A DNA stretch of 64,000 nt from Delphinus delphis (GCF_949987515.2 NC_082684.1:51612006-51676005); one strand, 5' to 3'; shown: positions 22,450 to 33,947, numbered from the stretch's first letter. The notes: a model not told the origin generated them from the letters alone. Numbers and translations are program-made.

Positions 22450-23775
22450 AGTGTTTTTCGTTTTAGTTATTGTATTCTTCAGTTCTCACTATTCTTTTTT
22501 ATGTTTGCTATTTCTTTAAAAAAATTCTCACTGTGCTAATATACAGTTTTCCCTAATTCAGTTAACATTCTTATCACTAATGCTGTGAACTCTTTTTATG
22601 ATAAATTATTTATTTATGTTTCATTAGTTTTTTCCCAGGGGTTTTATCTTGTTTTTTCAATTGAAACATATTCCTCTGTCTTCTCATTTTGCTTAACTTT
22701 CTCTGTCTCTATGAAATTAGGTAAAACAGTTACCTATTGCAGTCTTGAAGTAGTGTCTTTGTGTGGGAGAGTCACTCTACAGTCTGCTATCACCTTGGTA
22801 GGAGATGGGCCTAGAGATGGGGGGTGGCTAGGACCAGAGCCAGATGTGAGCCATTGCTTCTCTGCTCAGTGGCCACCACCACCCTATTGGGGGTGGGAGT
22901 GGGTCCCAAGTTGCTGAAGCAGAAGCCCTGAGGGTCGGGTCTAATCTTGTTCTATTTCCTCTAAGTGTGTCCTCACCCTCCCACACCACCACCCTCAGCC
23001 CAGAGGGGAGCAGTGCTGGGGTAAGAGGTGACATCATGGGTGTTCAGTGTCAATCAGGGTGTGGCTATGGCAGTCCTGACACAAGTCGAATTCCTATACT
23101 GCTTCTGATGTGCTACCTTTGTAAGCACTAGCAATGGCTGTTCCCACCCTTCCAGATGCCATTCTGGGTCGGAGCTTGCTCTGTCCATCACAACTGAGCA
23201 CTCCTTTTGGCTGCTGCATGTCTTGCCCTAGTGCAGAGCTGTGTTGCAGATCAAGCGGGACCAGAGCAGACGCTTGGCTCGGACTGGGGTGCACGCCAGG
23301 GCAGTTGAGAGAAACCAAAGTCCTGTGCTTTCTCTACCTTGCTTCTGGAGTAAGGGACTGTGTGCAGGTTCTTCATGAAAAAAGTCGAGGTTTCTTACAG
23401 CCCTCCTGTTAGTCTCACTGGTTTTCTAAATGGCTAAGGGAACTTGTGTTCCCAGTGTTGTACCCCAGGGCCAAGCACCTAATATTTGGCCCAAACTGCT
23501 CACTCCGCAAGGAGAATCTCCACCAGTATAATCTCCTTCCTCTTCTGTGTCTCCTCCCAGGGGCACAGGTCCTGATCTGATTGCCTCTCTTCCCTGTCTC
23601 CCCAAATACATGTGGAATTTTCATATATCCTTGGTTGTACACGAGTCTTTCTGCCAATCACCAGTTAGTTTTCAGTGAGAATTGTTCCACATATAGTTGT
23701 ATTTTTGATGTATTCGTCAAGGAAGGTGAGCTCTGCATACCCCTATTCCACCATCTTGATCTGACTCAACACCAT
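22450..23775 (-). other. L1 5' region (residual ORF1 start and GC-richer 5' UTR)
   Basis: From about 22450 to 22720 the plus strand reads like the reversed start of an old L1 5' segment ('gttttatcttgttttttca', 'catattcctctgtcttctc'). It then becomes GC-richer, with CCACC/GGGTGG motifs, to the terminal 'accatcttgatc'. Frames such as 22585-22917, 23094-23318, 23134-23412 and 23415-23657 are chance frames opened by this composition. Confidence 0.7.
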
Positions 23776-25269
23776 GGATTTTCAAGGCTCATCTTATCCA
23801 CAGTGTTCTCCTTATTATAAGATACTATCCACAACTCTTCTACTGTATTTTTCCTTATTATAATATACTATCCCAAACTTTTAATATTCTTTTCTAGGTC
23901 TTCAAATTTTGGCATCTTAGTTGTAGAATGATTTTATTGATAATTTAATTTAAGGCATCTCAGTAAGGAAGTAAGGGAGGGTACAAAAGCAATGTTGTTT
24001 AATAGTTCGTGACATGAATGAAAATGAAATATGTCACTGAAATTATTGGCCAGTCTAGGGAATCACTCCAATATATATCTGTGCCACATCCTAAATTAAA
24101 CTCTGGTTAACAGAGCTACTGGTTCTTGATTTTATGGTTTGACCATAGTTATGATTCACATATGCCATTCAACTGAAAGATTGCTTAGACAATTAGAATG
24201 AACAATTAGAATGTTTTAGCAGCTGCTACTACTCAGAATGTGCCTATGCTGAGTACCAAGCCAAGTGCCTTCAAATTACTTTGACCACAATTGTAAGCAC
24301 AATTAAGTTGTCTTTGAGTACTAAGGAAAGCTTGAACTCTGTGTTCTCCAGCTCGCTTAATGGCATATCTCCATGACTATTTTGACTGTTTAAAAAACAG
24401 GAATAAATCAGTTACAATTACTGTGAAAAAAGGTAGCTCAACAGCTGAACTGGGTTAAAGGAAAGCACAAAGAAATCAAAGGTGCAAATTAAATTTCCAC
24501 AGTGATAAAAATTTGCATGATATCAAACAGTGAGATACCCTATTAGCTGATAAATAATCTCATTGCTATGTACCTTAGTGTATCTTTATCACATTTTATG
24601 ATAATTATTTCTTGCCTGGGGACATTTGTTAAGAAAAACATTCAAGACTCACTAACAGAAAGGTCATAAGATACATTTTTCTAATTAAATTTTGGGATGA
24701 ATCAAATACATTCTTTGATTTACACTGTGTCTAAAGAATTTGGCTCATATGATCACAGTTGATTTGTGGCAATTATGAGAACGTTAAAGCAAATCAAATA
24801 AACAGAAAAAGATAATAGTATAATTAGTATAATTTGATGCAGCTTTAAGGGCATGTGTTATTAATGAAATCATCCATAAGTAGTTATTTTTGGAAACTTT
24901 GATATATGTAAATATTAAATATTAATAGTTCTTGGACCAGATGATCAAAGTGTTCATTAAGCAACATTTCTCATTACTCTTCTCTGTACCTCTGTGCTGT
25001 TTCATCTGATTTCTGTCCTGTTTATTCCTTAGAAAGAATAGGTGCTCAGTATTGAGGATGCTTTTCAAAGCATAGATGAGAATTTAATATGTTCCCTCAA
25101 TTTATTAATCAAAGATTTTAAAGAAGAGTCAATTTTATGTTTGGTATAAGATGGCTAAGAGGGGGTTCTTGCTTAACAGAAGGACACAGATTACAATGTG
25201 GTGCTCCAAACTGTGTTCTAGTTTAGAAAAATAATAATCATAATACAAAATTGTTCAAAGAACAATAAT
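23776..25269. other. Repeat-poor AT-rich non-coding sequence
   Basis: No gene or recognisable mobile element. This is the first part of a roughly 3.8-kb repeat-poor interval. Confidence 0.45.
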
Positions 25270-25410
25270 ATTGTTAAAACAATAGTTAATTTTTACTCAT
25301 CACACATGTGTCAGACACTATGCTCAGGCTGAAATATTCATATATCCTCTTAACAGCTCTGTGAGGTAGTTCCTGTTCTTACTCCCAGACTTCATCTAAA
25401 GAGATGTGAA
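25270..25410 (-). repeat. MIR fragment, antisense
   Basis: 'catgtgtcagacactatgct' followed by 'cctcttaacagctctgtgag' and 'gtagttcctgttcttactcc' is the reversed MIR core. Confidence 0.55.
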
Positions 25411-27580
25411 GCTAAATGCAACATTTGATTCTGAATTAGATCCTGGACCAGAGAAAAAGAATTATGTTTCTTTTGCTATAAAGGACCCAGGTGGGATATT
25501 GGCAAAATTTGAATACAGTTTCTAGGTTAGGTTGCAGTTCATTTTCTGATAATTGTAACTGAATGTACAAGGTAAGAGAATGCCCTTATTTTTTAGGAAA
25601 TATGCACTGAATCCTTTAAGGATAAGGAGCATTGTATCAACTTGCTCTCCAATGGTTCAGAAAAAAGTAAATCATATGTATATAAATATATATTTATAAA
25701 TATATATATGAGAGAGGCAGAGCAGGTAGGAAAATAGGGAAGGGAGAACAAGGAAGGGGAAGTAAATGTGTTAAAATATTAACATTTGGGGACTTCAGCA
25801 AGTGTATGAGAATTCTTTGTTGTATTTTTGTAACTTCTCTGTGTCTTAAATTATTTCAACAATAAAAGTTTTGTAACTTTTCTCTAAGTCTTAATTTATT
25901 TCAACAAAAATGGTTAAAAAAAAAAGTTTATTTCCTTTAATTGTTCTGGTATCAGTCCTCTCCTTAGTGATGTATATGTTCTGCTTTGTAAAGAGTGTCA
26001 TAATGTTCTTTAATGGAATAGAAACATTTTCATTTATCCTTTTGCTAAAATTTCTAATATGAGCTACATTTTCCCTACAGGCCAAGACATGCAAAGGAGA
26101 TCAAACTGGAAATTTGATCCCCTGTTGACTCTTAATGATGAATATAAACAGGGCCAAGAGATCTATGGCCTAATTTAGAGTTAATTCTCATATGGAGAAG
26201 TAACTTAGATATATTTTATTTATGTGTTTTGATTTCCCTATATGGGTTATATTATATTATTCTAATCTCATTGAGGTTATTAAAAAAATCTTGAAACATA
26301 CTTATGATATTACCTGTTTAACATCAGATATCAATTTTTACCTGTGTGGCATTCAGATAAAATTTAATTTCTTCTGGTACTAACAGTGACACTGCAGCTT
26401 TGATTCATGCCATGAAACTGTTAAGATAAAGCTGCTTTCATGAGTTTTTTCCAGCATTTTAATAATTAATTTTATAGATGGTGTTCAGGATAAACCTACC
26501 TTATACTCTAATTTCATGCAAAAGGGAGCTGTACTGAAGTAAGGCTGTAAAGTATTTTAAACTCTAATAATAGCGGGTTTTCAAAGATGAGGACTGATTT
26601 CAGAAGTCTATGAGTTGCCTTAATGCAGGATATGTGGACTATCCTATGAACAAACTTAGGTTTAGAAGTGAGACAGGGCAAGTTGAAGTTGACTCAGTGA
26701 GGACCACAGAACTCTGGACATAAAAATAAAATTCCCACTATTTAGACCATATGGGACTGCACTGGGGAAAGGAATGGACATCCCGTGCTAATGAAAGGAA
26801 GCACATTTTCAAATATAGGGCTAAATTAGAAATTTTTAAGAAGACAAGGGAGAAGTAAATTATGCAACAGAAACTTCAATTAAATGGAATTTAGAGTGAC
26901 ATAAAAATAGCTCCCTATTTAGCTAAGACCAGCAATAGAAAATATCTCATAAAACCCAAGGCAATGCTGATGCTTTGTGATGCATTCTAATTGTCTTCTG
27001 AATCCTTCTGTGGGTGCTTTAATTAACCTTTGTAACCCAGTCCTCAGCCTAATCTTCAACCATAGCTGAGCTGCTACAGAATTATGATCCTGTTCAGTGC
27101 TCGGTCACTGAATTGAATGATGCAAATTTTGCTAATTCCAGGCCTTTTCTCCATTCTGCGACTATGGAGTGAAATGAATCATGAAGAAATTTGGTGATCC
27201 TGGAGTGTTGTACATTTCAGTTTTACTTCTCTTCCTGAGTAATCTCCCTTTCCCCAGATAAAATAGTTCACATTTTTTGTATCTACCAGAAAACTCAATC
27301 TTAGTAACTTTATCATTATTTTGATGAAAAACTTTCCTGAAAGGATTAAATGGAGTATTTGGAAAGTATTTTCAGATCACAAAAATCAATAATATGTGAA
27401 TGAACGTTCAACGCTATTGTTGGAACCATGGGCCTTCTAACCGTGCCCCTGCTTCATGGAGTGTATAGTATGTGTGAGGAAGTGTTCAGAACTAATCAGA
27501 AGAAGTGGCTAGTCTCTGAGTGACATGCGCATTTTGGAGAACCAAATTGGCAAACATTTGGAATTACACTTTAGATTCCT
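25411..27580. other. Repeat-poor AT-rich non-coding sequence
   Basis: About 2.2 kb with only a short TA-rich run (25676-25712) followed by a GA-rich stretch. The minus-strand frame at 25891-26094 has no recognisable content. Confidence 0.45.
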
Positions 27581-28075
27581 CTCAGAGAATAAAATTACAC
27601 GTGTTATAACTATATATATAAGTGTATTTACAGACCTCCATTTTATTTTTCCTTCTGCATGTGCTTTTGCATAGTAGATAGTAGTCTAAGTATGGTTGAT
27701 GGGTGCCTTTATGGTAGAAACATGGGAAACCTGGCAGAGTGTGTAGTTGATATCTTGTTAAGTGATAGGAGAGTTCTGTGTGTCTGATAATGGCTAGTAC
27801 TTGGCTAGAGTGCATTTCCCAGCTTCCCCTGCATGTGAGTGGATTGTGAGCACAAATGGGTCCCACTGCCAGGCATGATTCTCCATGTTTTTTCCCTTTT
27901 AGCTTGATGCTAACAACTAGTTGAAAGTATAGGGTTAAGTGCATAATTTCTGTCATCATGAGTTCCAAAATAATTGAGTAGGGCAGAACCCTACTGCCTG
28001 GAACTACTTTGGAATGTTAGGAATAAGTTCTCATATATTAAGCTACTAAAACGTTGGAGTTTATTATAGTAGCTA
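27581..28075. repeat. Possible ancient LTR/DNA-type repeat (weak)
   Basis: The order 'tttcccagcttcccctgcat', 'gagttccaaaataattgag' and the tail 'agtttattatagtagctagtatt' recalls an ancient interspersed repeat that ends with a '...ctaactaata' sequence. I cannot name it. The 128-codon minus-strand frame at 27582-27968 lies across it, shows no domain, and is not called as a gene. Confidence 0.3.
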
Positions 28076-28139
28076 GTATTACCCTAACAAATTAGAAGGT
28101 GATAATTAATAGCATGAAAAAGTCAAGCTAAATTTAAAA

Positions 28140-28930
28140 GTGAACAGAAGAAGAATAAAAGAGTAGGTAAAAAAAGTAATGAAAATATTAAGAAATAAAT
28201 CTATAGGGCAAGGAATGATGTTAAATAAGAAATCAGCATAAAGTAGATAGAAGCAATAAAATGAAATATATTCCAAGTATTAATGGACCGATTTCCACTA
28301 CAAGGCAAACTGTTAGATAGAGTTAGAAAACAAAACCTAGCTGTATGCGATTTATAAGAAATAAGCAAAAAAAATGATGAGGAAAATTTGACAATGAAAA
28401 AGATTTTGTCAAAGATATATAGTTCTAGGCAAATGCAAGCCTAAAGAAAGGGGTGGCAATGTTAATAAGGTCATTAAAAAAATTTAGAACCCTAAACAAG
28501 ATAAAAAAGACTAATGTATAATACAAAAGTCATATTTTTGAAGACGTTATATTAGTAGTAAACCTACATGAAATACACTTGGTAACAAAAAAAACTTTTG
28601 CAATTAAAAAAGTGGGCAATTGTGTTACTGTCAGCTCATAAGTCAATACAATTGAGATAATTAACCAGAAATTGAAAAAAAAATTATAACTACTTAAATT
28701 TTGAAAACACACAAGTATATAACTCTTGTATCAGTGAAGAAATTTTAAAAAGAAATCAGCCATGCAAAAAACAGTGGAAAGAGCACTTCATTCATATGGA
28801 ATGTAGAAAAAACTAAAATTAAGGGCTACTTTATAGCCTTAAGAGCCCTCTTATTAAAGAGAAGAGAAAACAAATGAGAGAAATCAAGTACTCATCTTAA
28901 GAATTTTTAAAAGTGCACTGGCTAGGAATA
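28140..28930 (+). repeat. Degenerate L1/HAL1 ORF2 fragment
   Basis: Segments in sense order: 'aatggaccgatttccactac', 'aaggcaaactgttagatag', 'aaaacctagctgtatgcga' and 'gaaaggggtggcaatgttaa' match the endonuclease-domain coding text of an old L1 or HAL1. It is A-rich with many frameshifts. Confidence 0.55.
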
Positions 28931-29400
28931 TAAATCGTATTATATAAATTCCACGACTATGGGGTTTCAGTCTATTTCTCTCCCCAGCAAAGTCTTATTG
29001 AAATATAACTGACATACATCACTGTATAAGTTTAAGGTGTACAACATAATGGTTTACCTTACATATATTGTGAAGTGATTACTGCAATAAGTTTAGTTAT
29101 TGAGATCCATCATATCATATAGATAAGCAGAAAAAGCAAATAAAAAAGCAAAAACTTTCCTTGTGGCAAGAACTCTTAAAATGTACGGTCTGAACTTCCT
29201 TATATAGCATACAACAGTTTTCACTATAGTCATCATGTTATACATTACATCCCCAGTAATTTTTAATTTCATAACTAGAAGTTTGTAACTTTTGACCACC
29301 TTCCTGCAATTCCCCCTCCCCTTGCCGCTACTCTCCCACCTCTGGTAACCATAAATCTGATCTATTTTTTCTGTGAGTTTTTTTTTTTTTTTTTAAGATT

Positions 29401-29583
29401 TTTTGATGTGGACCATTTTTAAAGTCTTAATTGAATTTGCTACAGTACTGCTTCTGTTTTATGTTTTTGTTTTTTGGCGGCGAGGCATGTGGGATCATAG
29501 CTCCCCGACCAGGGATGGAACCCACACACCCTGCACTGGAAGGTGAAGTCTTAACCATTGGACCTCCAGGGAAGTCCCTGACA
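29401..29583 (-). repeat. tRNA-derived SINE, shorter cetartiodactyl subtype
   Basis: Antisense copy: tail 'tttttaaagtcttaattgaa', body 'gtttttggcggcgaggcatg', and tRNA-like head ending 'cctccagggaagtccctg' with the reversed B box 'gggatggaaccc'. A 16-bp duplication (ten T then aagatt, 29385-29400 and 29584-29599) brackets it. The body differs from the CHR copies (no CCACAACTACTG stretch), so it is a separate subfamily. Confidence 0.85.
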
Positions 29584-29873
29584 TTTTTTTTTTAAGATTC
29601 CACATATAAGTGAGATCATACAGAATCTGTCTTTCTCTGACTTCTTTCACTTAGCATAATGCCCTCATTGTCCATCCAAGTTGTCACAAATGACAGGATT
29701 TCCTCGTTTTTTATAGCTGAATAATATTTCATTAATATTTCAATAATAATATTTCATAAAGAAATTTCACAATTTCTTTATCCATCCTTTTGTTGATGGA
29801 CACTTAGATTGTTCCCATGTCTTGGCTATTGTAAATAATGCTGCTATGAACATGGGGATGCAGAAACCTTTTT

Positions 29874-30085
29874 TTTTTTTTTTTTCTTTTTTTGCGGTAC
29901 GCGGGCCTCTCACTGTTGTGGCCTCTCCCGTTGCGGAGCACAGGCTCTGGACGCACAGGCTCAGCGGCCATGGCTCACGGGCCCAGCCGCTCCGCGGCAT
30001 GTGGGATCTTCCCGGACCGGGGCATGAACCCACGTTCCCTGCATCGGCAGGCGGACTCTCAACCACTGTGCCACCAGAGAAGCCC
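29874..30085 (-). repeat. CHR-type SINE (short, young form)
   Basis: Near-twin of the 6594-6805 copy: 'gcggtacgcgggcctctcac' to 'accagagaagcccc'. A perfect 13-bp target duplication cagaaaccttttt flanks it (29861-29873, 30086-30098). It interrupts the antisense L1 coding text. Frames at 29767-30200 are shadows of it. Confidence 0.95.
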
Positions 30086-30219
30086 CAGAAACCTTTTTGA
30101 GTTAGTATTTTCCTTCCCTTTGGATTTATTCCCAGAGGAGGAATTGCTGCATCATGTAGTAGTTCTATTTTTAATTTTTGGAGGAGGTCTGTTTCTTTAG
30201 ATTTGCAAACTTGGCCCCT

Positions 30220-30285
30220 AGTAGAGTACCTAGCTCATAAGAGACCTTTGGTAAATATTTGTTGAGCAAATAAACTATAGGAAAC
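30220..30285 (+). repeat. L2 tail fragment
   Basis: 'agagtacctagctcataaga' followed by 'tggtaaatatttgttgagca' matches the L2 terminal segment. Confidence 0.45.
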
Positions 30286-30294
30286 TCAGTAATA

Positions 30295-30505
30295 AAAGTA
30301 GCTGCCATTTACTAAGCAATTACAGTGTGCCAGCCACTGTGCTTTACATGAATTATTTCATCTATTCATTAATTCTGTGAAGGTATCACCTTTTCATATA
30401 TGAGAAAATGGAAGCTTAAGTAAGTTAAATTAATTTCCTAACCTACAAATCTAGCAAGTTTCAGGGCTGCGATTGGAACCCATGGGTCTTATTTCAAAAA
30501 TTCAT
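30295..30505 (-). repeat. MIR element, antisense
   Basis: Clear reversed MIR: 'ccatttactaagcaattaca', 'gtgccagccactgtgcttta', 'tgagaaaatggaagcttaag', 'cagggctgcgattggaaccc'. Confidence 0.8.
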
Positions 30506-30739
30506 GAACTAAACAACTATTTATACCTGGGAATAATAGAACCTGAATAACCTTGCAAAGAGAGGATTACATTTTTCTTACAATTGGGGGATGTCAGATT
30601 TTAACCTGACCAGCCAGATGTAAATGTGGAGCTAGGAAAGTCCATGTGTCTGATCAAGACATGCTAAGGTTAGCTACTTGCTGCCTTATATTCCCTGTGA
30701 GAAGAAATGCATCAGTCAACAAGCTTATTTGGTGGGCCA

Positions 30740-31194
30740 TGTTAGTGTCCTGTGACTGCTGTAATCAGTCACCACATACTAGTGACCTAAACAACAGAAA
30801 TATATTCTCCCACAGTTCTGGAGGCCAGAAGTCTGAAATCATGGTGAGCAGGGCTGTGTTCCCTCCAAAGACTCTAGGGGAGAATTGATTCCTTGCCTCT
30901 CCCAGTGTCTGGTAGCTATCGGCGTTCCTCGGTTTGTAGCTGTATCTCTCCAAACTCTGCCTGTCTTCACATTGCCTTCTTGTCTGTATATATGTGCTAC
31001 CTCCCTTTGCTTCTCTTTTATGAGGACACTTGTGATGGCATTTAGAGCCCTCCTGGATAATCCAGGGTAATCTCATCTCAAAATCCTTAACTTCATTACA
31101 TCTGTAAAGACCCTTTATCCAAATAAGGTAATCTTTATAAGTTCCAGGGATTGGGACTTGATATCTTTGAGTGGCCATTATTCAGTTTATTGCA
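30740..31194 (-). repeat. MLT1-type LTR (ERVL-MaLR), antisense, solo
   Basis: A TG...CA bounded LTR of 455 bp. The reversed MLT1 landmarks are 'acagttctggaggccagaag', 'ctctaggggagaattgattc', 'gataatccagggtaatctca', 'catctgtaaagaccc' and 'ggccattattcag'. No internal sequence is attached. The longest frame over it (30765-31178, 137 codons, minus strand) arises because the LTR is stop-poor on that strand. It carries no retroviral domain. Confidence 0.85.
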
Positions 31195-31259
31195 GGGATT
31201 TACCAAGAGAGAGCTACAGGCCTTGAGGGGGGAAGTAGGAACACATTAATATGATTAGT

Positions 31260-31480
31260 GCAGATAGAAACTGTTAAAAGAATTGAGAAGTGGGGAATCA
31301 TTTGATCTCAGGTTTTTGGGAGAAGCTTTATGAAAGTAGGATCTGAGCTGTATTAGGAAGCTATAAAGAATTTTGTGGAGAAGGAATGAGCAGAGACCTG
31401 GAGCTGGGAATGTACAAGATGAAATTTGAGGCAGTGAGGAGGATCTGGTAAATATTTCTTGGGACAGGCAATATTCATCT
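31260..31480. repeat. GA-rich ancient repeat fragment (same type as at 56.3 and 60.2 kb)
   Basis: 'gaagctttatgaaagtagga', 'tctgagctg' and 'gaatgagcagagacctggag' resemble the GA-rich ancient interspersed repeat found as larger copies near 56.3 and 60.2 kb. Assignment to L2 or another family is uncertain. Confidence 0.4.
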
Positions 31481-33097
31481 ATGGTTAGGTGATTAATATC
31501 AAATAATTATTTTTTTAAAACTGGCTGTGCATACACTGCTAAGTGGAAGGCAGCATTCTCCAGTAAAACTCCATTCTCTGGCAGATGTTGAAGGAGCAGC
31601 TCAGAAATCCCGAATGGTCCTCCATATGCACATGGAGAAGGCCATTTTTCTCCTTGTATTAGAGCTCAAAACACACTGTCAGTAAGGGGGTCTCTGAGAT
31701 CCCAAGAGTGGAATGTGGTCCAAAGGTATGAATACCTTTAGGAAAATTGAGTAACATCTCAGAATTTGAGAAACAGAGTCTCTGCTCTTAAAATCTTATC
31801 AATCTTTATGGATGCTGCTTCATTATAAATATAAATCCTCATTTACCCAAGTTTTCTGAACAATAGTCTCGGCTCACTTCTGTGTCTCCCAGCAGCTGAT
31901 CACATGGGACTTAGAGTGACTCTGGTAACTTTATTTTTGCAAAAGATGTATTTATTCTTCTGGGGAATATCATCATTTTTCTTCATTCTCTCTGACATTG
32001 TGTCCATTATATTCTGAGTTTGCCCACGGGACAGAAATAAATAGCTCAGTCTTCTTTAAAAACAAAGTGCGAATTGAATAAATTTAAAGGCTGCTTGGTT
32101 CTCCTGATGCTGATGGAAGGGTGTCTTCCTTCAATTTATTCCATTCCCCTTTATTCCTATTTATTTTGGTTCATGGGGAGAGCTCTTAGCATCAAGGTTA
32201 GAGCCAGAATAATTACGAGTAATAGTTGGGCAAAAACTATAGCTGAATCAAGGCATTATTGATGATCTGATTTACTCTCTGTTTTGTAAGGTAAAAGCAA
32301 GAGCCCTATACCAGACAAATTGTAACTTACAATCTTAACATTTAAAAATCCAACTTTAGTGTAAATTAATTGTGTGTTTTTGGTGCTGAGGAAGGTAGTC
32401 TCAGTGTAGAGGTCGTCAATGTTTTTCTGCTTTATTTTCACAGGGGGAATTGTAATTCTCAGGAAAATCTGGCTCTCAGCTGCCTATCAAAATGGAGGGT
32501 TCTTTCAAGTGGCAATTTCCCAGTGAAACCCTTTTGGTCTATAAGGATCAGAGTACTCTTACAGGAAGTAGAATTCAAGAGTACTCTTTAAAGCACCTTC
32601 AGGTCTTTCTTATTCATCCTTAGTTTTTGAAGAATGTTAAGAAGGCTGCTGCTTCTTTGGATTTTCCCCAGGTGCACTTCTGACCCTGAGACTTGGGGTC
32701 TCACCTGGGTTCCATCACCTACGGGGTAAAGGAGTTGGTCAGGGAGAAAAACCTCATATCCTGGCCCCGCTCTGACTCTGATTTATATATGAGGACATTT
32801 CTTGATATTCCAGTCTGCTCCTCAACAGTCTTAGGCATGATCTAAAGAAAACAGATAAAATTGGATAGCTCCAGATTTATTGATAGGTGAAAGGAGTTGT
32901 AGGATATAAACAATGCCAGAAAGGTTTAGGAATAGAATTAGCTAAAGATAGAAAATGCTGCAAGACTGGTGGCCAGGTATTATAATTTCAAGTACCTATG
33001 TTCACTCTGATAATGTGGGGACGCACATAAAATTTTCAAGGGATTTTGACACAATTTCATGTCATGATACCAAGTTTACATATGAGCTTAAGCGTTA
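31481..33097. other. Non-coding sequence, nothing recognised
   Basis: About 1.6 kb of mixed composition without assignable repeats. Frames at 32074-32262 and 32370-32591 (62 and 73 codons) have no domain. The block is less AT-biased around 32370-32800. Confidence 0.4.
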
Positions 33098-33947
33098 CAG
33101 GCACACCTAGGAGACATTGTGTGTTTGGTTTCAGACCACCTAAAAAAAGTGAGTCACACTTTTTTTTTTTTTTTTTTTTAAATTTAATTTTTATTTTTGG
33201 CTGTGTTAGGTCTTCATTGCTGTGTGCGGGTTTTTCTCTAGTTGCTGCGGTGCGCAGTCTTCTCATTGCGGTGGCTTTTCTTGCTGCAGAGCACGGGCTC
33301 CAGGCCCGCGGGCCTCAGCAGCTGCGGCACGCGGGCTCAGCAGCTGTGGCTCGCGGGCTCCAGAGCGCAGGCTCAGTAGCTCAGTAGCTGTGGCGCACGG
33401 GCCCAGCTGCTCCGCCGCACGCGGGACCTTCCCAGACCAGGGCTCGAACCCGTGTTCCCTGCACCGGCAGGCGGATTCCCAACCACTGCGCCACCAGGGA
33501 AGCCCCAGTGAGTCACACTTTTAAAACTGGCTGTGCAAAGGAACTTTTTGTTTTCCAGTGTATATAAAAGTTATGTTTACACTATACTGTAGTCTTTTAA
33601 GTGTGCAGTAGCATCAATGTCTAAAGAAATCTACATAACTTGATTAAAAATACTTTATTGTTAAAAAGTGTCAACTGTGATCTGAGCCTTCGGCATGTCA
33701 GTGTAGTAATATCAAAGATCACTGATCCCAGATCACCATAACAAATATAATGATAATAATAAAAAAAATTGAAATATTATGAGAATTACCAAAATGTGAC
33801 ACAGAGACCCACAATGAGCAAATACTGTTGGAAAAATGGTGCTGATAAATTTGCTCAATGCAGAGGTGCCACAAACCTTCAGTTTTTAAAAAACACAATA
33901 TCTGTGAAGTGCAATAAAGTGAAGTACAACAAAACAAGGTATAATAT
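33098..33947. mobile_element. Tigger1 deletion derivative, split by a CHR SINE
   Basis: The left end is 'caggcacacctaggagacat' after TA (33096-33097). The right end is 'aaaacaaggtataatatg', the reversed, decayed terminal repeat. Inside, 'acactatactgtagtctttta', 'aaaaatactttattgtta' and 'gagaattaccaaaatgtgac' are Tigger1 landmarks. The transposase region is absent: about 500 bp remain once the SINE at 33164-33506 is taken out. Confidence 0.9.
33164..33506 (-). repeat. CHR-type SINE (long form) inserted in Tigger1
   Basis: Antisense copy from a T-rich tail (ttttatttttggctgtgtta) to 'ccaccagggaagcccc', with the reversed B box 'gggctcgaaccc'. A perfect 16-bp target duplication agtgagtcacactttt (33148-33163, 33507-33522) is made of Tigger1 sequence, proving insertion into that element. 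It is GC-rich with many CpGs. A small repeat of 'agctcagt' occurs near 33375-33390. The frames at 33046-33524 are shadows. Confidence 0.95.

Larger units (their letters stand above)
18190..23775 (-). mobile_element. Near-complete L1 retrotransposon, antisense, inactivated
   Basis: On the minus strand the element runs from a 5' end at about 23775 (plus reading 'attccaccatcttgatc', the reversed L1 start) to a 3' UTR near 18190. ORF2 text is ordered and continuous from about 22300 down to 18550. The C-terminal peptide ELSYNPTIPLLGIHPRKTKT is readable at 18777-19028. The reverse transcriptase region covers 19.6-21.0 kb and the endonuclease region about 21.4-22.3 kb. Stops interrupt every part, so nothing is translatable. 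The reverse transcriptase catalytic motif, normally FADD, reads F-S-H-D (20165-20176, minus strand). Most of ORF1 appears to be missing between about 22300 and 22500. At ~5.6 kb it is slightly shorter than a full mammalian L1. Confidence 0.9.
28988..30195 (-). mobile_element. L1 3' fragment, antisense, split by two SINEs
   Basis: It opens with the reversed L1 3' UTR ('cttattgaaatataactgac', 'tttaaggtgtacaacataat') and continues through 'cacatataagtgagatcata'. 'gctattgtaaataatgctgc' (29826) marks the ORF2 C-terminal coding region, and it ends near 30195. The two interruptions, 29401-29583 and 29874-30085, are SINEs. When they are removed the L1 text is continuous. A local AATAATATTTCATAA duplication occurs near 29720-29760. 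Confidence 0.88.

Noticed and set aside
22720..23775. CpG-island promoter of a host gene
   Set aside because: The GC-richer stretch is the 5' region of the antisense L1, ending at the typical L1 start text.
27582..27968. 128-codon minus-strand frame
   Set aside because: No domain, no splice or promoter context, and overlap with a probable decayed repeat.
30765..31178. 137-codon minus-strand frame
   Set aside because: Lies within an MLT1 LTR, which is stop-poor by chance on that strand. It has no coding signature.
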